Shown here one piece after another: positions 1 through 9,900 of a stretch of DNA of 37,026 bases; position 1 is the first letter of the stretch, and each line of letters opens with the position of its first letter. Below the pieces are notes generated by a model, which ran no database searches, was not told the origin of the DNA, and was given only the letters and a program-made list of their open reading frames with translations. A program made the position numbers and the translations under genes. The stretch comes from Bacteroidales bacterium (GTDB taxonomy: Bacteria; Bacteroidota; Bacteroidia; Bacteroidales; JAGONC01). Where the stretch lies: NCBI GenBank assembly GCA_023133655.1, contig JAGLWB010000250.1:1-37026 (forward strand), written 5' to 3'.

Positions 1-2
1 TC

Positions 3-1445
3 GCAGGAATATCATCAGATATTACCTCTACAGAACCTTCTCATGTAATGGGATTCCCCTTATTTAATTATCAGGGGGGGGATTTTTATATGCAAGGCGG
101 CACTTCTGAGGCAGATAAAACCCTGGAATTGGGATTGGATATTACACCTATCCTGAGCTACATCACCCCCGGAGAACCCGCAAAGTTCTTCCTGCAACTT
201 GTCGAACAGGACCCATATAATGAAGGAACCGGAGAAATTATTTCTTATGCTATTATTGACTATACCAATGGCATTGAAGAAATAATATGCGACGAACAGA
301 ATGTCCCAATCATTGAAAATGGAACAACAACATTATCAATTATTAAAGCTGTTGATTTTGATAAACCTATTATTGAAACAGATGCTTTACCAAGTGCAGT
401 AGTTAATGAGCCTTACGCTTACCAACTTGATGCTTCCGGTGGCATCCTCCCTTATTTTTGGGATATTATTATGGATTATTCCGAGGAATCTGTTGAGTAC
501 AATTTCCCTGCTATTGAAGATCAACAACTTATCCCCACTGATAATGACGATGGTTATGCTGTTCAGTACCTGGAATTTCTTTTTCCTTTCTATGGCCAAT
601 ATTATGATAACGTTACACTCCTTACTGATGGGGCCATCATCTTTGAAGAACAGTTTATTTATTTGAGAAATGAAGAAGCACTGAAGAATTTCAAAGTCAT
701 TGCCCCGTACAGCTCCGACCTGATGATATATCCTGAACAGGGCGATGCCATGTGGTACAGTGGCGATGAAAATAGCGCCACTTTCAGGTGGAGAACATCA
801 AAATATGCCGAGCCTGAAATAAATGTGGATGTGGCAGTAACAATATATCCTGACGGATCCATCGAGTTTTATTATGGTAATGATATCACCGAAGGTACAG
901 GGTGGGCAGCCGGCGTTTCAAAAGGAGACGGGCAAAGTTACCTTATTGCTGCCGTTTCTAATACCACCAGTATCCCTGATGATTATGCCACAGGATTTTA
1001 TGCTCCTGAATTTCCTTTTGGTATGGAAATATCTCCCGAAGGCATTTTCAGTGGAACACCGGAAATCAGTAACCATACATGGGATATAACATTTAAAGTG
1101 ACCGATAATTATAATATTTTCTCAACCAAAACACTGGCTTTTTCAACAGTCAATGTTGGAATCAGTGATATAATATCACCATTAATCCTTAGCCTTGAAC
1201 AGAATATCCCAAATCCATTTAAACATTTATCAATTGTCAATTATCAATTACCAATTAATGCCCATACTTCACTGGTAGTATCTGATATTACAGGTAAAGA
1301 AGTGGCACGACTGGTAGATGAAACACAAAAAGCGGGGGAATACGCTGTTGAACTTAATGCCAGCGGATTGAAAAATGGAATCTACTTCTATAAATTAACA
1401 TCAGGAAATCAATCAGTTACAAAGAAATTCATCTTGATGCGGTAA
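3..1445 (+). CDS. C-terminal part of a T9SS-secreted papain-like peptidase paralogue (5' truncated by window)
   Basis: The frame is open from the first bases of the window; residues before the first ATG (position 48) already align with the two downstream paralogues (AGIS.D.T..EP), so the start lies upstream and the catalytic domain is not visible. What remains is a jelly-roll-like domain (FNYQGG, LDITPILSY), then a putative Ig domain (He_PIG type) that opens with LPSAVVNEPYAYQL and closes with EGIFSGTPE. It is interrupted by about 180 residues carrying the FPFYGQYYD motif. A T9SS type A sorting domain (NIPNPF to KKFILMR) follows directly. This copy lacks the CARDB, MAM-like and PKD repeats of the next gene, so it is the shortest of the three. 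Assignment to a peptidase rests on the paralogues only. Confidence 0.85.
   Translation, partial: AGISSDITSTEPSHVMGFPLFNYQGGDFYMQGGTSEADKTLELGLDITPILSYITPGEPAKFFLQLVEQDPYNEGTGEIISYAIIDYTNGIEEIICDEQNVPIIENGTTTLSIIKAVDFDKPIIETDALPSAVVNEPYAYQLDASGGILPYFWDIIMDYSEESVEYNFPAIEDQQLIPTDNDDGYAVQYLEFLFPFYGQYYDNVTLLTDGAIIFEEQFIYLRNEEALKNFKVIAPYSSDLMIYPEQGDAMWYSGDENSATFRWRTSKYAEPEINVDVAVTIYPDGSIEFYYGNDITEGTGWAAGVSKGDGQSYLIAAVSNTTSIPDDYATGFYAPEFPFGMEISPEGIFSGTPEISNHTWDITFKVTDNYNIFSTKTLAFSTVNVGISDIISPLILSLEQNIPNPFKHLSIVNYQLPINAHTSLVVSDITGKEVARLVDETQKAGEYAVELNASGLKNGIYFYKLTSGNQSVTKKFILMR
1230..1257 (+). repeat. Heptanucleotide tandem repeat inside a T9SS sorting domain
   Basis: Four consecutive 7-bp units: TCAATTG, TCAATTA, TCAATTA, CCAATTA. 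They lie within the coding sequence of the sorting domain and read through in frame as part of LSIVNYQLPIN. The unit length is not a multiple of three, but four units plus flanks keep the frame open. Two other heptamer arrays occur in this window (17079-17141 and 34185-34226). Confidence 0.75.
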
Positions 1446-1478
1446 TAGCATATGGAGCGCATAACGATATTTAATTAT

Positions 1479-1486
1479 TACCTTTG
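1479..1486 (+). promoter_or_regulatory. Candidate -7 promoter element TACCTTTG for the second peptidase gene
   Basis: Exact match to the Bacteroidota -7 consensus TAnnTTTG, 54 bases before the ATG at 1541. No good -33 TTTG is seen about 20 bases upstream. If active, it would let the second and third paralogues be transcribed separately from the first. Confidence 0.4.
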
Positions 1487-1540
1487 CTAAATCTTACTAT
1501 ATCTATTTATTGAATATTACTTATCAATATCTCAGACAAA

Positions 1541-4500
1541 ATGAAAACAGTAGTTTTTCTTTCAATAGTCATTATTTCTTTGTTTATTTTTACAGCTGAT
1601 CTTTCGGCACAAACATATATTCCTAAAAACGACTCACTACATATACTTTATAAGGCAGGAATTTACAAACCTATATCGGCTGAGGACTCCATTATGCTTA
1701 CCAACCTGCCTGTATTAGAGCTACCTGAGCATTATAAAGATAGCCGTGCTCCGTTGCTCCCATCTGTACTTGATAATTCAACCCAACCTTATTTCAGACC
1801 TCCGTTTAATCAGGCTGGCTATGCCTGTGGGCAGGCAGCACTGGTTGGCTATAACTTCACCTACGAAATAAATTACAAAAGAAATCTTCCGGGAAATGAT
1901 CCTGACAATCAATACCCTACCCATTTTGTCTGGAACTGGATGAACGCTGCTAATAATTATGGTGGTGTTAGCTATTATCATACAATGGAAGTTCTCAGGC
2001 ATGTGGGTACGCCTACTGTTACCGAATATGGTGGTATGTCTGAAGGAGGGCCTAAACGATGGATGACCGGATATGAAGATTATTACAGCGCTATGCATAA
2101 CCGTATTACCCAGGCCTATAATATCCGGACCGATACGTACGAAGGGTTTATGACGTTGAAGTATTGGTTGTTTGACCACCTTGATGGCTCTCCTGCCGGT
2201 GGACTGGCAAGTTTTTATGCAAATCAGCCTTACATGTATACACTTCCTCTAGGTACGCCTGAAGCAGGTAAACATGTGTGCATCGGATGGGCATCTAGTT
2301 CATCTCATGCTTTGACAATCGTCGGTTGGAATGACTCTATTTGCTGGGATTATAATAATGACGGACAGTACACCAACGATGTTGACATCAACGGTGATGG
2401 GATAATAAACATAAAAGATTGGGAAATTGGTGGTTTTAAATTTGTAAATAGCTATGGGGGTGTTCCTGGCTGGGGTGATGGCGGATTCTGTTATATGATG
2501 TATAAAACAGTAGCTGATAAATTTGGTCAAGGGGGCTACTGGAATAGTACATCAAATGTCCTGAAAGTAAAAGAAGATTGCTCGCCACAAATTACGTACA
2601 AAGTGAAAATCAAATATACCTGCCGCAAACAATTAAAAGTGACAGCAGGAATTTCTTTTGATACAACAGCCACTGAACCTGATCATGAGCTCGCCTTTCC
2701 CATTTTCAACTACCAGGGTGCCTGTTGGTATATGCTGGGAGGAGATACACCAGAAGATAAAACCATCGAATTCGGTCTTGATGTAACCCCCTTACTAAAC
2801 TACCTCCTTCCGGGACAACCTGCAAAATTTTTCCTTCAGGTTCAGGAAGACGAAACAACCGAATGGGGAGAGGGCGAGGTTAAAAACTTTTCTTTGATTG
2901 ATTATACAAACGGTGTTCAGGAAATCATATGCAGTGATTCCAATATCAACATCCCGGATGATGGGTTGGTTAGCATGTCTGTAATCTCTACTATCAACTA
3001 TAATGACGTTGTGATTACTACTAATGAGCTTGCACCTGCGCCTATTTATGAACCATACAGCTTTCAATTAATGGCAAGCGGAGGCACACCACCCTATACC
3101 TGGAAGTATTTTATCGAGTATGATGAAACAAACTACACCCAGAGTTTCCCTATGATCACAAATGAGCAGCTATCCCCAACGAATAATTGGTCGGGGTATG
3201 CTCTGAAAAATCTTGAATTTGAATTTCCATTTTATGGACAATCATATGACACGGTTTATATTTTCACCGATGGCTTTCTTAAATTTGACAACTACCCCGT
3301 AACGTGGCCCTACCACCATGATACGTATTTACGATTTATCAAGAATAAAAATATAGCGCCCTTTTTTGATATTGGTTTACGTATATATCCAGCTGAAGGA
3401 GACGGATTGTGGTATGAAGGTGATGAGAACGGTGCAACATTCCGATGGAAAGTATCGCAGGATGGAGCTTCTGGTGCAGACTTAAACCTGGCGTTAAAGC
3501 TTTATCCGTCTGGTAATATCGAGTTTTATTATGGCTCCGTAATATTATCACAACCTACAGAATGGTACGCAGGAACAACCAATGGTGATGGGATCAATTA
3601 TCAGCAATCAGGCATCTCAAATGACACGAATATCGTTGAAAACAGTATGATTGAATTCCTGGCCCCTTCTCTCCCTGTTGAAATGGAGGTTGCAGAAGAT
3701 GGTATTTTTAGTGGCACACCTACGCATGAGTACAATGACCTGGAAGTTGCATTTCTGGCAACGGATAATAATAATATATCTTCTTCTAAAACACTTCTCT
3801 TCAACACCATTGGCGTACTAACAGAAATAGCTGTAACAGCAGGAACAAATGATACAATTGAATATGGCGAAACAGCCTACCTGGATGTTACACTGAAAAA
3901 TATTGGATCACAAGCCTTGCACAATACAGAAATGTCACTAACAACATCCGATAATTATACCACTTTGATTGACAGCCTAGCTTTTTTCGGGACGCTAGAA
4001 CCAGATCAACCTGTTGTCGTTAATGAAGCTTTCTCTTTTAATGTTGCAGATACTGTTCCTAATGAACATCAAATTTTAATGAATAGCATAATAAGCTCCG
4101 ATGAATATAATTTTGAAAAAGAATTTCTTTTTACAGCCTATGCACCTGTATTAAATGCCGGTAATGTTGTTGTAGATGATGGCAATAACGGCTGGCTTGA
4201 CCCGGGTGAGACTACAGATTTGATTGTAACAATTAATAATCAGGGAGGGGCATCTGTTCAAAATGTTTATGGGTTGCTATCTTCCACAGATCCTTCTATC
4301 ACAATAAACAATGGCCTCGATTCTTTATCATTAATCCCGGGTTACGCTCAGGGTAATCTGACATTTAATATCACTGTTTCCCCTCAGGCTTTAGAAGGTC
4401 ATATCGCTTATTTTGAATTAATCATTGCTCCTGAAAACTATACGTCAACAATAGATAGTGTTTACTTAACCGTGGGCGTCATTGTGGAAGACTTTGAAAC

Positions 4501-6949
4501 AGGCGATTTTTTAAATTTTCCCTGGTATTTTGACGGAGACGCTGATTGGTTAATTACTACAAACAATCCATATGAAGGTACTAATTGCTCTCGTTCAGGA
4601 GGAATTGACCATAATGAAGAATCAGCACTTAAATTAGATATAAATGTGCTATCTGATGCTGAGATTAGCTTTTATAAAAAAGTCTCTTCAGAAGCAAACT
4701 ATGACTACCTGAGGTTTTATATCGATGCCAGCGAAAAAGATAAATGGGCCGGAGAAGTGTCCTGGAGTAAAAAAACCTATTCTATTTCCAAGGGTCAGCA
4801 TACATTAAAATGGGTTTATAAGAAAGACTACTCGGTGAGTAATGGTTCAGACCGGGCCTGGCTGGATTATATCATTCTCCCCCCCATTGAATCATTATTG
4901 CTAATGGTTAATGCCGGACAGGATGATACAATCTGTGAGGGTAATACTGTTGCTTTATCCGGTAGCGTTTACAATGCTGATTCAATTTTATGGATTACAT
5001 CCGGAACCGGTACCTTTAATAACGACACCATCCTGGACCCGGTATATACACCAAGCTCCCTTGATATTATTAATGGAACTGTTACCCTTGGCTTAAAAGT
5101 TTATGGGAGTCAGGGACAAACATTAACTGATTATCTGACAATAACAATTAACCGTTTTCCACTTTCTGATGCCGGTAATGATACCATCACCTGTGAGAAT
5201 AGCCCGGTTGTTCTTTCAGGAACTGTTGTATTCTCCGATTCTGCTTACTGGACTACTGGTGGGGATGGCTATTTTGATGATTCAACATCTCTCTCCCCGG
5301 CTTATTACGCAGGTCCTGCAGATATCTCCGCAGGAAGCGTTAACCTCTATTTAACTGCTTACCCAAAAGCACCCTGTCTTGACACCGACACCGACACACT
5401 GATGTTAACCGTCGCCAACCTTCCACTGGCATTTGCCGGAGAAGATGGGGCCGTTTGTGAAAATGGATCCTATCAATTGTCCGGTTCTATGGAAAACGCC
5501 ACTGCCTCATTGTGGTCTACCCTTGGTGATGGAACTTTTGACGATCCCTTATCCTTATCTGCTATGTACACACCTGGAGAAGAAGACATATCAGCTGGTT
5601 TTGCCGAGCTGACCCTTACGGCTTTTGCTTATGAACCTTGTAATGATGTGCATACCGATACTATGATTATCACTGTAATGGAACCACCTCTGGCTTATGC
5701 AGGAGAAGATCAAACCATTGAATATAATACAACTACTACCTTAAACGGATCTGCCGAAGGCGGTTCAGGTGATTATTCATGGTACTGGACACCTGAAACA
5801 TACCTCGTTGATCCAACTATTCAAAATCCGGAAACTTTTCCACTTACAAGTAATACCACATTTAATCTATTGGTAACTGACCTCTCTTCCGGCTGCCAGG
5901 ACGATGATGACGTTGAAGTAACCATCACGGGAAGCCCTTTTACTATTGCTGTCACTGCAGACCCTGAAAATGTATGTATGGGAGATCCAACACAATTAAA
6001 TGTAGAGGCTGAAGGAACTACCGGCCCTTTTACCTATTCGTGGACTTCTGATCCGCAGGGATTTACGTCCGACCTTCCAAACCCTATAGATACACCACTC
6101 GTTAATACGACTTATTACATAGTTGTCACAGATAATTTCTATAATCAGGTGGATGGTTTTGTAAGCGTTGATGTTACCACCCCCCCGGAAGCTTATGCCG
6201 GTGCAGATACAAACATTTGTGAAAATGAAACAATAACACTTAATGGGTATGCTGTAAATTTCAGCTCTGTTATATGGTTAACTACCGGTGACGGCTTTTT
6301 TGATGACACAACTGTTCTTAATCCAACCTATACACCCGGTGAAAATGATATCCTGTATGGAAATGTTGAATTATCCCTGATCGCCAACGGCACACCCCCT
6401 TGTAATACCCCCGTTGTTGATCAATTGATCCTGATTTTAGATCCTTTACCTGATGTAACATTCGACCTCTTACCTGATTTCTGTATCGACGACCCGCCAT
6501 ACCTGCTAACGGAAGGAGAGCCGGATGGCGGTGAGTATGCCGGCAATGGCGTTATTGATGGTTATTTTTATCCTGAAGTTGCAGGATTAGGCTATCATAC
6601 GATTTCCTATACATATACAAACGAGAATGGATGTGTCAATACAGCTTTTCAGGAAGCTTATGTGGATTTGTGTGCTCGTATTGACAGGAATGACCCGGAA
6701 TTTAAAGCAACAATCATCCCTAATCCAAATGATGGGTATTATATTCTTGAACTGTTTTCTGCCAAAGCCTCTGTAGATGAAATCCGAATCATAAACCAGG
6801 AAGGTCGTGAAATATACAATCAATTTCATAACCTTCAACAAGGGAATAACCGGATTTCAATGGATATGAATGGGCAACCGTCCGGAATTTACATCCTTCT
6901 TATTAAACATCAGGAAAAGGAATTCGTTAAAAAAATTATTATTTTCTGA
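1541..6949 (+). CDS. Giant T9SS-secreted papain-like (C1) cysteine peptidase with multidomain tail
   Basis: This 1802-residue protein has a signal peptide (cut near LSA/Q, residue 23). A papain-fold domain spans about 85-340, with the likely catalytic triad Cys96 (YACGQAA), His256 (SSSHALTIVGW) and Asn303 (FKFVNSYGG). An EF-hand/dockerin-like loop (DINGDGIINIKD, about 282-293) sits between His and Asn. Next come a jelly-roll-like domain (about 353-485), a He_PIG Ig domain split by an FPFYG beta-sandwich (about 490-765), two CARDB-like domains (about 761-980), a MAM-like domain (about 982-1117), six PKD/Ig-like repeats (about 1120-1634, four with a CEN...LSG and W.T.GDG.F.D pattern) and a T9SS type A sorting domain (about 1726-1802). 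Family features predict secretion and surface attachment or release after sorting-domain cleavage. The substrate is unknown. The next paralogue starts 9 bases after the stop. Confidence 0.88.
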   Translation: MKTVVFLSIVIISLFIFTADLSAQTYIPKNDSLHILYKAGIYKPISAEDSIMLTNLPVLELPEHYKDSRAPLLPSVLDNSTQPYFRPPFNQAGYACGQAALVGYNFTYEINYKRNLPGNDPDNQYPTHFVWNWMNAANNYGGVSYYHTMEVLRHVGTPTVTEYGGMSEGGPKRWMTGYEDYYSAMHNRITQAYNIRTDTYEGFMTLKYWLFDHLDGSPAGGLASFYANQPYMYTLPLGTPEAGKHVCIGWASSSSHALTIVGWNDSICWDYNNDGQYTNDVDINGDGIINIKDWEIGGFKFVNSYGGVPGWGDGGFCYMMYKTVADKFGQGGYWNSTSNVLKVKEDCSPQITYKVKIKYTCRKQLKVTAGISFDTTATEPDHELAFPIFNYQGACWYMLGGDTPEDKTIEFGLDVTPLLNYLLPGQPAKFFLQVQEDETTEWGEGEVKNFSLIDYTNGVQEIICSDSNINIPDDGLVSMSVISTINYNDVVITTNELAPAPIYEPYSFQLMASGGTPPYTWKYFIEYDETNYTQSFPMITNEQLSPTNNWSGYALKNLEFEFPFYGQSYDTVYIFTDGFLKFDNYPVTWPYHHDTYLRFIKNKNIAPFFDIGLRIYPAEGDGLWYEGDENGATFRWKVSQDGASGADLNLALKLYPSGNIEFYYGSVILSQPTEWYAGTTNGDGINYQQSGISNDTNIVENSMIEFLAPSLPVEMEVAEDGIFSGTPTHEYNDLEVAFLATDNNNISSSKTLLFNTIGVLTEIAVTAGTNDTIEYGETAYLDVTLKNIGSQALHNTEMSLTTSDNYTTLIDSLAFFGTLEPDQPVVVNEAFSFNVADTVPNEHQILMNSIISSDEYNFEKEFLFTAYAPVLNAGNVVVDDGNNGWLDPGETTDLIVTINNQGGASVQNVYGLLSSTDPSITINNGLDSLSLIPGYAQGNLTFNITVSPQALEGHIAYFELIIAPENYTSTIDSVYLTVGVIVEDFETGDFLNFPWYFDGDADWLITTNNPYEGTNCSRSGGIDHNEESALKLDINVLSDAEISFYKKVSSEANYDYLRFYIDASEKDKWAGEVSWSKKTYSISKGQHTLKWVYKKDYSVSNGSDRAWLDYIILPPIESLLLMVNAGQDDTICEGNTVALSGSVYNADSILWITSGTGTFNNDTILDPVYTPSSLDIINGTVTLGLKVYGSQGQTLTDYLTITINRFPLSDAGNDTITCENSPVVLSGTVVFSDSAYWTTGGDGYFDDSTSLSPAYYAGPADISAGSVNLYLTAYPKAPCLDTDTDTLMLTVANLPLAFAGEDGAVCENGSYQLSGSMENATASLWSTLGDGTFDDPLSLSAMYTPGEEDISAGFAELTLTAFAYEPCNDVHTDTMIITVMEPPLAYAGEDQTIEYNTTTTLNGSAEGGSGDYSWYWTPETYLVDPTIQNPETFPLTSNTTFNLLVTDLSSGCQDDDDVEVTITGSPFTIAVTADPENVCMGDPTQLNVEAEGTTGPFTYSWTSDPQGFTSDLPNPIDTPLVNTTYYIVVTDNFYNQVDGFVSVDVTTPPEAYAGADTNICENETITLNGYAVNFSSVIWLTTGDGFFDDTTVLNPTYTPGENDILYGNVELSLIANGTPPCNTPVVDQLILILDPLPDVTFDLLPDFCIDDPPYLLTEGEPDGGEYAGNGVIDGYFYPEVAGLGYHTISYTYTNENGCVNTAFQEAYVDLCARIDRNDPEFKATIIPNPNDGYYILELFSAKASVDEIRIINQEGREIYNQFHNLQQGNNRISMDMNGQPSGIYILLIKHQEKEFVKKIIIF

Positions 6950-6958
6950 TGATATTCA

Positions 6959-9900
6959 ATGAAAATTAAAAAATATATACTCATACTTGTATCCATTACC
7001 ACCGGGATATTTTCCCTTGCTCAGCAATTGCCCTCCGGAAATAACCTTAGGATGTCATCCCTTGATTCAATCTATTTGAGTAATATTTCCCCATTAACTT
7101 ACCCGGAAAAATATAAAGAAAGGGATCTGCCATATAAGCACGACAACTCCATTTTTCCTTACCTCCGCCCTGTGTTCGAACAGGATGGAGCCTGCTGCGG
7201 TCAAGCCGCATCCTTAGGGTATAATTTCACTTATGAAATAGATCGGTTACGTGATGTTCCGGCTAACCTGCCCGAAAATCAGTACCCTACGCATTTTGCA
7301 TGGAATTTTATGAATTGGGGTGCCATCGATTGGCTCAACTGGTGGGAAACAGGCTCCAGTTATTTTCATAGTTTCGAACTATTGAAAGTAGTAGGTTGCC
7401 CTACCGTTGAAATGTACGGTGGTATGTCATTGCGTGGCGATTCAACCCACTGGATGACAGGATATGAAAATTATTACCAAAGTATGCATAATCGCATTGA
7501 AGGAGTTTATGCTATCGACGTTTCAACTGAAGAAGGATTGTTAATGCTAAAGCAATGGGTTTTCGATCACCTCGACGGGTCGGAAGTTGGTGGTGTTGCA
7601 AATTTTTATACCGGTATTAATATTTATTACTTATTACCCACGGGAACACCGGAAGAAAACAAAGCTGTTATTGTCAACTGGTGGCATAGAGCTACCCATG
7701 CCCTGACCATTGTTGGCTATAACGATTCCATCAGGTGGGACCGTAACTTTGATGGCCGTTATACAAATGATGAAGATATTAATAATGACGGGATAATAGA
7801 TATGAAAGACTGGGAAATTGGTGGAATAAAATTTGTAAACAGCTATAATACAGACTGGGGAGATGATGGCTTCTGCTATGCCTTGTACAGTACCCTCGCC
7901 GAAACTTATGGCGAGGGCGGTATATGGAACAATACAGTTCATGTGATAAAAGCCAGAAGTGATTATGAACCGTTGCTCACCATGAAAGTCATTTTAAAAC
8001 ATTCATCCAGGGATAAAATTAAAGTTACGGCAGGAATATCAACCGATACAACGAATGCTTTTCCCGAATTTGTAATGGACTTCCCTATCGTTAATTACCA
8101 GGGAGGAGCCATATACATGCAGGGAGGAGATGAAGAGGATGATAAAACCATTGAAATTGGTTTTGATATAACCCCATTATTGAGTTATATCAATAATGGC
8201 GCACCTGCCAGGTTCTTTTTTATTGTCAATGAAGAGGACCCATTAGACGTTGGCACAGGAGAAATTATTTATTTCTCTGTTATCGATTATACTGATGGTG
8301 TGGATGAAACAATTAATCAGAATGCCCCGGTTCCTTTAAGCGAAAATGATATCACTTCATTATCAATAATTAAAACAATTCAGGCAGAAAAAGTCGTGAT
8401 CGTTGACAATGCTCTACCCCCTGCCCAATCAAATGAAATGTACCAACATCAATTTACAGCTACAGGAGGAACCCTTCCCTACAAATGGAAGTTGAAAAGG
8501 GAATACCCCTTGAGTTCTCTTGAAGATACATTTCCAATGGTCACACAGGAAAACCTGACTCCGGATATTGAGTACAATATGGTTGCCAAAAATCTGGATT
8601 TCTCTTTCCCCTTCTATGGACAGAGCTACGATTCTGTAATTTTACATACAACCGGTTTCCTTATGTTTGATGGCCAAACGTATCCCTGGCCTTATTATAA
8701 AGACTTACATCTGCTTTTAACTTGTTCAAGGTCTGTTTCACCTTTCCTTGGCAAAAATTTTATTATTTCCCCTTCGAATGATGATGGTATCTGGTATGAA
8801 GGAAATAATGAATATGCAATATTTCGCTGGCAAGTCACCGATGAATATCACGAGCACTCCTCTTCTTATAACTTTGCTGTAAAACTCTATCCAACAGGAC
8901 GCGTTGAATTCTATTACGACGATATGATATACACAGAACCGGTTGCATGGATTGCAGGAATATCTGATGGCGACCAATTAAACTATACGATATCCAGCCA
9001 TTATTTTGAGGATGATTTGCCAACACATCAGGCAATATGCTTTTTGCCTCCCGAATTCCCTTTGGGGATGTCAATATCTAAAGAAGGCTTATTTCAGGGT
9101 GTCCCGGATGATCTCAACAAAATATATGACATAACCATAAAGGTTGAAGATGAAAATCATCTCTCCAATATTAAAACCTTTCAGTTGGCTTCAAATTTCC
9201 ACATTGACTACAATATTATTGCCGGTGATAATAATTTGATTGAAAGGGATGAAACAGTATTTATTGATATAACCCTTAAAAACATTGGGTTGCAACCACT
9301 TCAAAATGGCTTAGTAACTGCTGCCATTGACGACCCATATACACTCATGCTGAATGATCAGGCAACGGTTGGGCTTCTGTCACCAGGCGATTCAATAACT
9401 ATTTACAATGCCATTAGCTTTCAAACATCACAGGATATTCCGGATATGCACCCCATACAGCTTGACCTGTTAATAAACACCGATACAACCATTGCATCAA
9501 AAAAAATATTCCTCACAGGCGTGGCTCCAATGCTGAGTCTTGGTGATATCACCATCTACGACGATGATAATGGCATATTAACCCCTGGTGAATCCGCCGA
9601 AGTACATATTAAAGTAAACAATTCCGGACATGCTGATGCATTTGGTGTAATAAATGAAATAATACCTTCCGATCCTTATATTTCTATTGATGAGGATACT
9701 AAATTAGATTATGGAAATATTCAGGCTGGAAGCAATAAAATATGCACACTCAGGGTTACCGCTAATCAATCTACTCCAAATGGCCATATTGCAAGTTTTA
9801 ATGCACATATCACTGATTCCTGTGGAAGTAGTTCGTATTTCTCCTTTGAACTCATTGTTGGGAAAACACCTATCCTGATAGTTGATCTGGATGGAAACCT

